A stretch of 64,000 nucleotides of DNA from Salarias fasciatus (GCF_902148845.1 NC_043748.1:14784945-14848944), one strand, 5' to 3'; shown: positions 24,300-35,860, counted from the first letter of the stretch. Translations and numbers: made by a program. Notes: generated by a model not told the origin, from the sequence alone.

Positions 24300-27200
24300 A
24301 TGGATCAACACCAAGGTTTGTATGAAAGTTAATTTTTACAATGTTTACATGTATATAACATTTACAGTTGATTGTATATTTTTGTGTGTCTGTATATCCA
24401 AGTGAAGTTTAATTTTAGCAGTGGAATGTTATCTATCTTAGCCACAGGGGAACTGAATTGTCTGACTCATTGTTTTTTTATTTGTTTGAGCTACAGAAAA
24501 AATAGCCTGTGTTCATGTTGGTGAAACAGAAAGAGGAAAAGATTATGATTAGTTTAATAGTGATAAACCAATTGTGTCTGATGTTTTTGAGAAATTAAAC
24601 CTTGAACATCCTCTGAATAAAAAAAAAACAAAAAAAAAAACAGACAGAAGCATTGTTTTTAAGCAACAGCTAAACTTCTTTTAAAAGGCCATCTCTTAGA
24701 AACAGACCTGAACACTAAAGTTTTTATTTGGTTTGGCATCTTTAAACTTTTTTTCTTTTAATCCTTAGCAGCAGGGGTATTGGTAGACACACAGAGGACT
24801 CCTTGAGCTCTATTTTTGCAACACAACACAGCTTATCACAGGCTGCGCAGTGGTAATTTCGACTGGCGCGATGCAAACCAATCTGCTCTGCTTTCGCTGA
24901 GAAGGGCATGGCGGCGCACCAGGGGGAGGTGTCCACAGATTCAGCTTGGCGCAGTGATAATTTCAGGCCAAAAAAACCTTGCTGAAGGTGCACTTAAGGT
25001 TCCCCACCCCCAACCTGGTCTGTTCTCGGTGCAGGTGGAGCACACCTGGTGAAGGGGTAATTTGGCAATGTAACCAAAACTCCACAGTCTTCCAGTGTCA
25101 GTGCATTCTGTGTGCTACACAACATGGCCTTGCATCGTGCATGCCACTGTGACCTCAGGGAGTAGACATTACAAGACTTGAGACGGAGAGAGGCTGAACT
25201 GCATGAGCCGTATCAGCAGGGACAGCAGCAGGGCGCGCGGTGAGGACAGACCTGGCTGCACAGTTCTGGCCTTAAATGTGAGTATTATGCTACCATTTAT
25301 ACATGTTTTGGGAACAGTTTACTCAGTCATATTAAAGATACAGAAAATCCCCCGTGAAACAAATAGATTTTATATAAATGCATCTCCTTCCTCTTATGAT
25401 TTCATTGTCATTACAGTTTATTGATGTTGTGATCTTTCCACACTGCTCATCTTTACAGGTTACTAGTTTCCTCCTGCGAGAAGTTTTGACTGCCAGCAGC
25501 TGCTGTCTTGGTCCATGGTTGGTCCGTGGTGAAATTGCATTGCGCTCTTACCCGCCGTGCTTTAAAAGGCGAGGAGAGGTGTTTATTTGATTGGTCACGA
25601 TTGGAGTCAGCTGTGATAAACCCAGTCGCGCCTCCTGCTTTGCGACTTGCCCTGGTGGCAGGGATGGAGGCGTGGACATGCTGCAACCTGCACTGTTCAC
25701 AAAAATTGTGAAATGTTCTGGACACGCCCCATTGACGCAGCATAAGTAAAGCACAGAGTGGGTGCACCACGCTTACGCCTGGTCGATCACAATAGAGCCC
25801 AAGGAGTTAACTGAATGTCAAATAGGAGTAAAAATGCATGCATTTGAAAATCTTCATATTAAAATGTGTTTACTTATGGGATACTTGCATTTGATGTCAG
25901 GCTTAAATGTGGTTAATGAACTTTATATCTTGCGTTTCCACTTTTGGACCTTCCATCAGTAAAATCTGAAGGTTTTTGGAGTTACTTAAAGTAAACATGT
26001 AATGAGCAAAATGAATTATGTATGTGCAAAATAATTTGACACATAAGTATTACATAATGACAGAAGTTTAAAGTAAGAAGACATGTAGACATAGCAAACA
26101 CTTTGGAATCACTTCATTTAATGTTGTTTCGGTCCATCACTGTTAATTTTCATACATTCATTCATTTTCCGCCGCTTTATCCCTTTCGGGGTCGCGGGTG
26201 GCTGGAGCCGATCCCAGCTGCTGTGGGCGAAGGCGGGGTACACCCTGGACAGTTCGCCAGTCTGTCGCAGGGCTGACATATATATAGACAAACAACCATT
26301 CACTCACACATTCATACCTAGGGGCAATTTAGGGTGATCAATTAACCTACCATGCATGTTTTTGGACCGTGGGAGGAAGCCGGAGTACCCGGAGGGAACC
26401 CACACACACACGGGGAGAACATGCAAACTCCACACAGAAAGGCCCTGAGCCCCAGCCGGTGTTTGAACCCAGGACCTTCTTGCTGTGAGGCAAGAGCGCT
26501 AACCACCGCGCCACCGTGCGGCCGTAATTTTCATACATCCACGAGTCATTATTGTTATATGAAGGTTAAAAACCAATGAGATCTGAGTGTGTGAGTTTGA
26601 AGTTATTTGCCCCAGTTTCACATCCCCGTAATGCTTTGCTGGTTAAAGTATCTGGTGTTGTTGGGTCCACAGAGCCTTTGAGGATCATGCTTCTTGGGAA
26701 GTGTGGAGCAGGGAAGAGCTCCAGTGGGAATACGCTCCTCAACAAGCAGGTGTTCACAGCAGACATGACGCTGGCCAGAGTCACTCCCTACTGTGAGAAG
26801 GAGGAGGGCTGGGTGGAAGACACGCCCATCGCCGTCATAGACACCCCGGGCTTTTTTGAGACGGATAGCAACATGAAGGAAACTGTGCGTGAAATCCTGA
26901 AGTGTGTGAAACTCCTGGAACCCGGGCCTCACGTCTTTGTGTTCGTTGTTAAATTGGGAAGAATGACTCAAGAAGACCAAGCCACCATGAGCCTGATCGA
27001 AGCCAAGTTTGGTCCGAGAGTGTGGGACTACACCATCGTGTTGTTCACTCACGGGGACTGCTTGGGAGGGAAGTCGATCAATGAAGCCATCACGAAAAGC
27101 GATGAGAACCTCCGCAGCTTCATCCGCAAGTGCAGCGGCGGCTTCCACGTCTTCAACAACAAGAACCCCGAAGACCAGGCGCAGGTGACAACCTTCATGG

Positions 27201-27622
27201 AGAAGATCCAGACCCTGATCGCCCTGAACGGAGGCGCTCACTACGAGACAGCGCTGTATCCCAAAGAGGAGCAAGAGATCAGGGAGAAGCAGGACAGCAT
27301 CCTGGCAGAGAAAAATGAGGAAATAACCAGAAAGGAGAAGAATCTAAAGGACCTTCACAAGGACGAGGAGCTGAAGGTGGAAATCAGGAAACTGTGGAGA
27401 AGAGAGGAAGAGCTTTCAAGAAGAATTGCAGAGAACAAGATGAGTATGAGGTCGAATTTCACTAGACTTCTGAAAGTCCTGCTCTTCATGGCGTTGGTGG
27501 CTCTGCTTGTCTGGGCCCTTGAGGCGCCAGAGCCGCAGCCCAGCCAATCAGATTTTGATCGTTTCCACCAGCGTGTCCATCCGCTAAAGGAACAATACAG
27601 CAACGTTTATGAAAGACGATGA
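24300..27622 (+). CDS. GIMAP-like AIG1-type GTPase, copy 2
   Basis: Exons 24300-24315 and 26673-27622 give 321 aa. The P-loop, DTPG, THGD and coiled-coil motifs are the same as in copy 1, with only about seven residue differences over the first 230 residues of the GTPase exon. The C-terminus after the transmembrane stretch (LLKVLLFMALVALLVWALEA) differs strongly and ends in a hydrophilic tail instead of a second hydrophobic run. The upstream ATG used for copy 1 is not present here, so translation should begin at MDQHQ. The first coding exon is therefore only 16 bases, which annotation programs may miss, calling the upstream in-frame ATG at 26576 instead. Membrane anchoring and GTP binding are predicted as for copy 1. 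Confidence 0.87.
24798..25807. mobile_element. About 1-kb non-autonomous DNA element with inverted ends, in the GIMAP copy 2 intron
   Basis: The left end actccttgagctctat (24798) and right end atagagcccaaggagt (to 25807) are imperfect inverted repeats. The interior is GC-richer than the host intron, has no long open frame, and is missing from the matching intron of copy 1. No clear target-site duplication was found, so the superfamily stays open. Confidence 0.6.
26155..26524 (-). mobile_element. tRNA-derived SINE-like repeat, near full length
   Basis: Read on the minus strand it starts ggccgcacggtggcgcggtg, carries box-A-like (ggtggttagcgctc) and box-B-like (gggttcaaacac) promoter motifs, and ends with a (tgaa)n tail next to 26155. 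This repeat is very common in teleosts. Diverged pieces of the same family are visible near 51360-51700, 55000-55210 and 58500-58600. Whether it is a true SINE or the tail of a LINE partner is uncertain. Confidence 0.7.
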
Positions 27623-29267
27623 TTGTTTTAAGATCAATGTTAATCATGCAGTACTCTTCAAGTCATGAATATAATGAATTGAGATTAGAAAAACCTTCTG
27701 AATCTTCATAATTTAATCTGAACGCAAAATAAAGAGCACTTCAAGAGAACTTGAATGCTAGTTTGTCAGGAGTTGGGAAGACCACGTGACCTACACGCAA
27801 TGCATGATGGACAGGGGGGTCTGGTAAATGTGAACAATCTCATCCAGCGCTATCACAGGTGAGCTGACTACAACGTAATTACAGCGTACTTCTCAATTCA
27901 GCGATTTAAAAAACAGAAGGATGTTTGGATGGTGGAAAAAAACATATGTACAAAGTGAGAGAGAGCACAGTACTGCAGCGCCCTATAGAGAATATCTAGA
28001 AGAAAAGGAACGAGGAAAAAGTCCGAAGTCTGTGAACCCGTAAGAACACGCCGACTGGATGAAGGACATCAGCGTACTGCCTAACTTTCAGCACACACAC
28101 ATTTAAACTCTTAATCTGACTCAACTGTTTAGTTTTCCTTTGAATGTTCTCTGCACTGCAAAGGATAGCTATAAAATTTATTCAAGGATTCCCAAGCGTG
28201 AGTGCAGGCTTCCTCATCGTACAGATGTAAATTAGTCCATGGCTAACTCTGACATACTACTGAAAAAGAGTTGACCAATATGCGTTGTCCCCGATTAATC
28301 AATAAATAAATAAGTAAATAAATTGTCATGGTAGAAAGTTCCCTCTAACACACCAAGAGCTTCTCCACTTATGTATTTTTTCAGATCGGTCAGTCTGTAA
28401 CAACTCGTCTGTCTTTTCCAAAGCGACACGGGCGGCTAAACACCTACACCTGGTCTGTTTGTAAATCACCCTGAACAGCAGGGGTGATTTACCAACAGAC
28501 CCGAAACAAAAGTGATAAAAGTGAGCCCAAACCCACCATTTATTTGACCAAGAAACCCCCCAACAGAAAACCAGCCACTCGTCGCTCAAGCACTCCTCCT
28601 AATAACTTTAACAGAAAACACTGCATGTGTATAAATGTGCATAAATGTATACATGCTGTGCATCATTCTATCATTCCGCGCTGTGAAAACTGTGAAAATA
28701 TATGTTACATGTTATGTATATTTTATTGTATATACTTTTGTCTTTTCTTTTTGATCACTTGCCTCTGAAAACATATTTTGTCCACTTGTCTTTTTAAAAA
28801 AACCCCAAAATTAATTGATTAAAAGTTCCCAAAAACAAAAGAAAAAATGCTGCACAACGTGGAAAGTCATGAAATAAACCTCAAATTGACGAAGTCGAAC
28901 AGAAGTGACAAAGTCACGTAATCTACCTAGAAACCAATGCCGGCATTTTGAACAAGGGGAAAACAACGCCTTTGCAGCATTAACACCTACCTACGATTAT
29001 GTGATATTTAATAGACTACTGACCTTATTGTGTGATAAAGGAGAGAACATCTTGTAGGACAAGTGGTGAGTTTCATCTTGATTACTCAGCCATTAACATG
29101 TTACACCCTGAAATATTCACAGTTCTGAAGCCGTGCACACTGAGGTCAAACACTGAAAAGGAGCGATTTTGGTGAAAAAAGAACTTTTTTGGAGCTGGAA
29201 ATCGATCCTGTCAGGTCTGAGGTGGAGGTAAATTAGGAGGAGCTCTTTGGAAGAATTAAAAGTGGAA
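27623..29267. other. Intergenic, no gene seen
   Basis: Downstream of GIMAP copy 2. A perfect-looking hairpin of about 20-bp arms (ggtctgtttgtaaatcaccc / ggtgatttaccaacagacc) lies at 28451-28501. AATAAA motifs near 27730 may serve the GIMAP transcript. Otherwise AT-rich, unremarkable sequence. Confidence 0.5.
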
Positions 29268-29271
29268 TTAA

Positions 29272-29674
29272 AGGTGCTGTAGGCAGGATTTTGCTTGTCA
29301 ATGCTAATTTTTTAGTGTTTTCCTTGGATTAAATGTTAGAGTAATCCTTTAGGAGTGTAGCATAATTGCACTACCGCAAGGGGGCAGCGTTTCCATCTGT
29401 CTCTGTTCTGAGCTGAAAAGGAATCTCGACAGCTCCAGGTATCTTTGACCAATCAGAAGAGCCCATGAGGCTCTAACCGTGATTGGTGGAGGGGCGTTCG
29501 TCCCACGTTCTTGTGGGAGGGGCTTAACTTGCGTAAGGGCGTAATGTCAGAGAAAACAGGACAGGATTGGCTGTGCTGGGTTTCAAATCGCCATCTTAGA
29601 TGGGTCAAATTGCCATCTTGCTGAGGTAACCCTAAGCAAGATGGCGGAGATGCAGAATCCTGCCTACAGCACCT
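29272..29674. mobile_element. TTAA-flanked MITE A
   Basis: Terminal inverted repeats aggtgctgtaggcaggattt / gcctacagcacct lie directly inside TTAA at both ends (29268-29271 and 29675-29678). TTAA duplication is the signature of piggyBac or Kolobok transposases, so this is a non-autonomous member of one of these. It is 403 bp with no coding capacity. Confidence 0.8.
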
Positions 29675-30093
29675 TTAAAAGAGAACAGAAAAACGCCCTC
29701 TGGAGGACGATTACTGAACCGCGTCGCCTGGATGAACGGTCTCCGGCTGAGGTCTGAAGAGATTATAGGTCCGTTAATTTAACCCTGATATTACAAATAA
29801 TGAGGCTGACTCACGTTATACAGCTCAGATTTGTATTATTTCATATAATTATGTCTCAGAGTCAGACAGCAGCGGCACCGCGGCCCGGTCTCCCGACCAC
29901 AGTGGTGACGGTCTCACCGAGACACACACACCCAGCACCGGACCCGGTGCCGAGCAGGACACAGGACCGAACAGGACACGGGACCGAGCAGACCCGGGCC
30001 TTGAGGGCGGTGTGTGCCATCCGCTCCCGCTGCTAAAAGACAATTTATAGAAGTCTGAATAAAATGTTTCACTAAACGTCATGTTTGTATTAA

Positions 30094-30618
30094 AGCTAGG
30101 GTTGGCGATCTGAATGAAATACATTTTTTTTAAGTACTGGTGAAAATGATCTTTATGACCCGATGGGAAGCAATTCATAGCGTGTTTTTAAAGTAGTTTG
30201 GAAAACGGGAAAAACAGCAAGCAACAGTCTTGCCAGGACACCTTTTATTTAAACCAATCAAATCCCTTCGCCATTCGACCCGGTCCCTGCGCGTACATAT
30301 CAGTGGCGCGCACTGACCCTGGTTCAGTGGGCGCTTAGAAGGACGGAGCATCATTGCAGAATGGCGGAGAAGAATGTTTGGGGGTTTACTTATCGTTGAG
30401 TGCGCCATAACTTGACGAAGTGCAAATAAAGAAGAACGAAGAAACGAAGTGCTGAGGACAGGTTACGCCAGGAACGCACTGGACACGGAAGCGACGCGCG
30501 CCGCACTCTCAACAGGAGCTCCTCCAATGGGGTGGGAGCAGGGCGGAGCTAGGCGGAGCCTTGGGGAGATGCTACATTCGTGCTACATGCTAGTTTTCCA
30601 AGATCGCCAACTCTAGCT
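30094..30618. mobile_element. TTAA-flanked MITE B
   Basis: The ends agctagggttggcgatct and agatcgccaactctagct are inverted repeats, flanked by TTAA at 30090-30093 and 30619-30622. It is 525 bp, GC-rich inside, and non-coding. It is a different family from the element at 29272-29674 but has the same target preference, 415 bp away. Confidence 0.8.
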
Positions 30619-30894
30619 TTAAATCTCCCTTTAGCTAATATGTTATTTCTAGGCTACTGGCATCACATCACTGATTAAATAAATCATTTGCTAAACTTTA
30701 GAGTTTATTTACATTTCAGTAGCGGCAGTACCATTTCAGTACCAGCATACTATCAACAGCACAATAATCAGCAAAAGCATGATAGCTATGAATCTAATTA
30801 GTAATAATAACATTTAAATAACCGTACTTGACCATTCTATCTGAATCTGATCATTATAACATTTAAAGAACATTTCTCTCTGATTCGTCCGGTT

Positions 30895-31040
30895 TCCCTG
30901 ATTCTGTAGAACTTTGAATTGTGAAAATCAGTAAAGAATTGACTGAGATACACACATTTTTGTCTTTGGCTTTATCTGTCAATTTTTTTTTAATTTTTTT
31001 TATCAATTTTCGAATTTCAAAGTCTACAGAATCAGGACAG
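30895..31040. repeat. Short imperfect foldback element
   Basis: ctgattctgtagaactttga near 30900 is mirrored by tcaaagtctacagaatcagg near 31018, around an AT-rich loop of about 95 bases. Probably a small MITE. Confidence 0.55.
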
Positions 31041-31419
31041 TCTCCTCTTTATAAATAGGTGTGTTTTATGGAAGTTTAGGAATTAAAATTACTTGCACTC
31101 GAGATTATTACGTGCCAGCGGTCCAACAGAGTTCTATGCTTTTTTCCCTTGGTTTTCCCCTCATTCAAAATGGCGCGCTTGGTCGCTAGGGCGATCACAT
31201 GGTTTGTGGCGTGATGTCCTCAATGTCCGTCCAACCCCCCCCACCAAAGTTTCCCAGTCCAAAGCGCACATCTCGACTGAGTGGGCCTCATACAGACGGA
31301 CATCCGGGCATTTGGCCAACATCCGGGTCCGTCGCCCATAGCAACTTGTGCAAAGGGGAAAGCCATCATCTCTGCTCGCTTAGAGTAAAGACGTACAATA
31401 TGAGGGACGTTCTAAGCTG

Positions 31420-31650
31420 GTTAAAAGTTGTTGTGTGGTCGGCTCCACCAACAATAAAAGGAAAAATCCTACTCTATCGTTTTATATGATACCGAGTGAG
31501 TGTGCGCAACCAGAAGCGCCAACTGTGGCTGCAAGCCGTGAATAGAAAGTCAACATTGAATTCAGAAAATGGTCTGACACTTCTCCACGACAACTTATGG
31601 CACCCAAGATCTCATTACACATATATGTGCCCAGCTCATTTTATTTCAGG
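31420..31650 (+). pseudogene. THAP-domain exon relic, frameshifted
   Basis: The first part reads CCVVGSTNNKRKNPTLSFY in one frame (from 31429) and the second RQLWLQAVNRKSTLNSENG to CPAHFISG in another, followed by a gtatgt donor-like end (about 31651). Together these show the C2CH zinc-ligand order and the conserved Trp of a THAP DNA-binding domain, with a single-base-scale frame change near 31500. THAP domains occur in P-element-type DNA transposases and in host genes derived from them. No further transposase sequence was recognised to 32600, so this is a relic of a THAP/P-type element or of a THAP gene copy. Confidence 0.65.
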
Positions 31651-32684
31651 TATGTATTTATTACTCCTGATACCTTTTCAGTGTTTTTTTGTCTTTTCCA
31701 CCCTGTCCTCCTCTTCCTCCTGCGCTGTCCCCTCCTCTAACCTGGGCTCTATAGATACGGTGACCAAGCGTCCTCTTTTTCCCGGACGTGTCCACTTTTT
31801 ACGTCCTGTCTGGGGCGTCCGGGCGGGTTTTATAAATTCAGGAAAATGTCCGGTGTTCACTGTTTTTTATAGCACAATTACAGGTGAACGTAAATTGACT
31901 GGCACTTTGTACACATTACTATGATACTACTTTGTTGCACGAGGTAATTATACACACACAGACGGAGCGGAGCAGACAGGGCTGTTCAGACAGTGCCGCT
32001 TCACAGATGAATTGCTAAAAAAATTCCCACATACTCGTCAGCAGGGAGTCTGAAGGGGCACGCTTTTACACCCACAATGTCCAATTTTGGCCAAACTATC
32101 CCCAAAAAGCTCGTCGTAGTATGTGTAGGCCATCTATAGCCGACAAGACCTTCCACGCACTGAACAAATGTAAAATGACACTACAATAACACCTAAAACC
32201 GCAACGCACAAGGCACAATGAACTGCGTGCGGCTGTTGTTTTCCCCCTTGAGCTAAATGGCGGACGGTTGCTATGGGCGGTCACATGACCTATGACGCGA
32301 CTTCGTCTGCAGATCGCGGCCTGTAATCATCTCCAGTCCTCTGGTCCCCACTGTGTCTCCTCTCCAGCCCGGCAGCTCCATGGAAAAGTAATCCAGCGAT
32401 TCCCAAAAAAGCAACAATGTCATAATCCCTTCGGCTCGGATCCCACTAGCAAACACTCTACACCTGTTACCTGATAGTAGCATGCAAACAGCCCGCGCGA
32501 CTGACAACATATCCCATGACTGTTTGCAGCAGCGACGTCACACTTCCCATCGTCCAAGATGTAACCTGCCACCTCATCGAGAATGCCTGTGGTCATTCAG
32601 AAGAAAGATTATTTATGGTCTTTATACAATTTATTAAAATAATAGACAGTGTTGACACATACACATATATATATACTTAAATAT

Positions 32685-32688
<4 letters not shown>

Positions 32689-32773
<85 letters not shown>
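32689..32773. repeat. Compound (AC)n-(AT)n microsatellite
   Basis: An AC run (32689-32722) is joined through atatatgt to an AT run (to 32773). It abuts the 5' end of the LINE fragment that follows. Confidence 0.95.
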
Positions 32774-32775
<2 letters not shown>

Positions 32776-32778
<3 letters not shown>

Positions 32779-33460
32779 ACAAGATCAATAAAGGCCGGGA
32801 TCTACCACACCAAACAAGACCCCAGGTGCAGACTGTGCAAAGAAGCCCCAGAGACAGTACAGCACATCACAGCAGGGTGTAAGATGCTGGCAGGCAAGGC
32901 ATACATGGAACGGCGCAACCAGGTAGCGGGCATAGTCTACAGGAACATATGTACCGAGTATGGACTGGAGGTCCCAGGGTCAAGATGGGAGACACCTCCA
33001 AAGGTGGTCGAGAGCAATCGAGCCAAGATCCTGTGGGACTTCCAGATCCAGACTGATAAGCAGGTGACGGCCAATCAACCTGACATAGTGGTGGTGGATA
33101 AACAGCAGAAGACAGCTGGTGATAGATGTAGCAATCCCAAGTGATGGCAACATCAGGAAAAAAGAGCACGAGAAGCTGGAAAAATACCAAAGGTTGAGGG
33201 AAGAGATAGAGAGAGTGTGGGGCGTGAAGGCATCAGTGATACCAGTAGTGATCGGGACACTGGGAGCAGTAACCCCCAAGCTGGGAGGATGGCTCCAGCA
33301 GAGACCAGGAACGACATCTGAGATCTCTGTTCAAAAGAGCGCAATCCTAAGAGCAGCTACGATCCTGCGCAGAACCCTCAAGCTCCCAGCCCTCTGGTAG
33401 AGGACCCGAGCTTGAAGGAGACAGACACAATACCGCCGGGGTGGCGAGAACACAGTTTTT
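32776..33460 (+). mobile_element. 5'-truncated LINE, 3' end of reverse-transcriptase ORF
   Basis: The translated sequence carries a cysteine/histidine knuckle (CRLCKEAPETVQHITAGC), then PDIVVVDKQQKTA, and, after one frame change near 33115, DVAIPSDGNIRKKEHEKLEK and a C-terminal block ending RRTLKLPALW plus a stop at about 33400. I recognise this as the C-terminal region of a non-LTR retrotransposon polyprotein widespread in fish; the clade is not certain. The 5' part is missing, which is normal for a LINE insertion. A short 3' tail ends in tttttatataag. Confidence 0.75.
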
Positions 33461-34817
33461 TATATAAGAACAATTAAATGTAACCCGTTGTTTTTTCTAA
33501 CCCATTATAGATTTTGAACTAAAAAGCTAAAAAAAAATCTTTTATAATTGAAGAGGATTTTTTTAACATTGAAAATCAACATTATGTAAAACATTAAGTG
33601 TTTTTAATGTTTAAAACATAAAGTATTTCACAAATACTTCTCAGACTTTTTTTACATTTAATTTTCTTTGCACAGAATAAGTAAATACAGAGTTACAAGA
33701 AGTGAACTCTCAATGTGCAGGATATTTGTTATTTGTATATTAACTGTCTTGCTGTGTGGGAGTGTCTACAAGCCAAGTTTCATTTTCGTTTCTCTTCCCG
33801 GAAAAGCAGAGGTAAGATTCCTCCGTCTGTTGCTGTTGTGATAACATTAAACATGTATAAACAAAATTTTCCGCTAACATTATTTAAGAAATGGTTCGCA
33901 GTTTGTGAGCCGGATGTAGTCCTGGATTCACCGAACAGACATATTTACTCGTCGTGTGTTTTGCTGGCGAAAGTTTTGAAAGAGTAACGGTCAGGGATGC
34001 CAGCCTGCCTTTCTTCTTAAATTTACTTTTTAATCTAGATTTAATCTTTAATGAAGTTATCGTTACATTAAATCATCATCACATTCAGTCAGTTACTGTG
34101 TTCATTGTTGAAGCAAGTCGTAAAGATATGTATTTTTCTGTGTATAAACACTCAAAGAATTTGGTTTAACGATAAATGAATAAAAGTGAAGAAAGAAAGA
34201 AAGAAAGAAAGAAAAAAAACTCATGTTGCTGAAATATCAAGATTAGTAACTTCGTGTTAGATTTGACGCAATGCAAAGGAAATTGAACTGAACTGAATGT
34301 AATTTATTAGCATAACTATTTCTTTGTACGCTATTGTAATGTGTGAGTTTAATTCTAAATGTATGTTGTTAGACCCCAAATTGATCCTTATCAGTGATCA
34401 ACAACGATGTCATTTATTTAATGTAGTTAAAATAGTGCCACAAATAATCATACATTATCAATAACCATTAATGCTAGGTTAATGTTACTGTAAATGTGGA
34501 AATATTTTATGTCTTTAAAGAAAATGATTATGCTAGGATGTTACAATTCTGATTCAATGCGTCTATTCAAACTGGAGCAAGCTAGATTTTTACGTGGCTT
34601 TCTTTGATTTCTGGTTTAATGTTGAGCCATTTCATTTCACTTGTATATTTATGTTTTCAAAAGCTTGAATCAAACTGGCCCTGAAGTTCCAACCTTAATT
34701 TGGATGCTGCTGAAATGAATTATGACTGAAAGATATTAAAATGTGTAAATGTATAAAATGTATGAAAATGTTAATTTTGGTTAACTCTCACTTTTTTTTC
34801 AAGTCAATACAAATGTA

Positions 34818-35860
34818 CACTATATTACCAAAAGTATTTGCTCACCTGCCTTGACTCACATATGAACTTCAGTGCCATCCCATTCCTAACCCATTGGGTT
34901 CAGTATGACGTCGCTCCACCTTTTGCAGCTATTAGAGCTTCAAGTCTTCTGGGAAGGCTGTCCACAAGGTTGAGTGTGTTTATAGGAATCTTTGGCCATT
35001 CTTCCAAAAGGTCACTCACTGATGTTGGTGAAGAAGGCCTGGCTGTCAGTCTCTGCTGTCAGGACCCTGTGCAGGCCAGTCAAGTTCATCCACACCAGAC
35101 TCTGTCATCCATGTCTTTATGGACCTTGCTTTGTGCACTGGTACACAAACTGTACATGAAATTCTCCAAAATGTTTTGGTATCCTGAAGCATTCAAAGTT
35201 CCCTTCACTGGAACTAAGGGGTGTAATGGAAATTTCTCATGTATGCATGCTTTTTCTCACTTGTAGTGCTCGCAGAGGTATTTTTGTAAACAACCGTAGC
35301 TCACACACTCAGATGTGTGGGGAACCATGAATGCTTTGTCTAGAATTTACTTTTCCTGATAATCTTAGCGTAGCAGCTGCGGCACTCGTGGGAATCTTCC
35401 TGTGTCCAGCCTACGGCTGGGTGCAGTCAAGGCCCCTGGGAGTGAACGTAGCAGATAGTTATTAGAGGCTTGCACGCCCCTGCGAGGGCAGAACTCACTC
35501 TGTTACTCTGTTGACTGCGTGACTTCTCCTGCTGTACAGCATAATAAAAGATACCAAAACGAACTCACCGGCGGAAGCCCTTTATTAAATAAAATTGCCA
35601 TAACAGGGGCTAAGCCCAACTTCTGAAAAGCAACCCCACACCATTTCATGACTGGATTTGTTGCACAGGTGACATCCTATGACACTTCCACGCTGGAATT
35701 CACTGAGCTCCTGAGAGCGGCCCATTCTCTCACAAATGTTTGTCAAAACGGTCTGCATGCCCAGGTGCTTGATTTTATACACCTGTGGCCGGGCCGCGTG
35801 ATTACAATACCTGATTCTGATCATTTGGATGAGTGAGCAAATGCTTTTGGTAATATAGTG
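34818..35860 (-). mobile_element. Tc1/mariner-like transposon remnant, internally deleted, with nested LTR
   Basis: The ends cactatattaccaaaagtat and its mirror acttttggtaatatagtg-type end form terminal inverted repeats, with TA duplicated outside (34816-34817 and 35861-35862). On the minus strand the interior matches the well-known fish Tc1-type transposase region. Most of the transposase is missing between the part ending near 35640 and the part resuming there, so it is non-autonomous. A solo LTR (35222-35605) interrupts it. It lies in the 5' UTR intron of the left SAND gene; the right arm has no copy. Confidence 0.88.
35222..35605 (+). mobile_element. Solo LTR of an endogenous retrovirus-like element, nested in the Tc1 remnant
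   Basis: A 384-bp block starts TGTAATGG and ends CCATAACA (TG...CA with inverted ends), carries an AATAAA-type signal near 35543, and is flanked by GGGG on both sides (35218-35221, 35606-35609). The pre-insertion Tc1 sequence has a single GGGG there, so this is a 4-bp target duplication. No internal viral genes are present. It is a fossil left by recombination between two LTRs and is younger than the Tc1 copy it split. Confidence 0.8.

Larger units (their letters stand above)
23395..27680 (+). repeat. GIMAP tandem duplication, unit 2
   Basis: Second copy of the unit described at 19300-23340. Its intron is about 1.0 kb longer because it holds a TIR-bearing element (24798-25807) and a SINE (26155-26524), both missing from unit 1. 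Beyond about 27700 the sequence no longer resembles the other flanks, so this is the right-hand edge. Confidence 0.75.

Noticed and set aside
31496-31924. 142-codon plus-strand open frame
   Set aside because: Only the first part (THAP half) is meaningful; the rest reads through a donor-like site into a common cccggacgtgtcc-type repeat.
34195-34220. (GAAA)n run as a LINE or SINE tail
   Set aside because: No element body was recognised beside it; treated as an ordinary short simple repeat.
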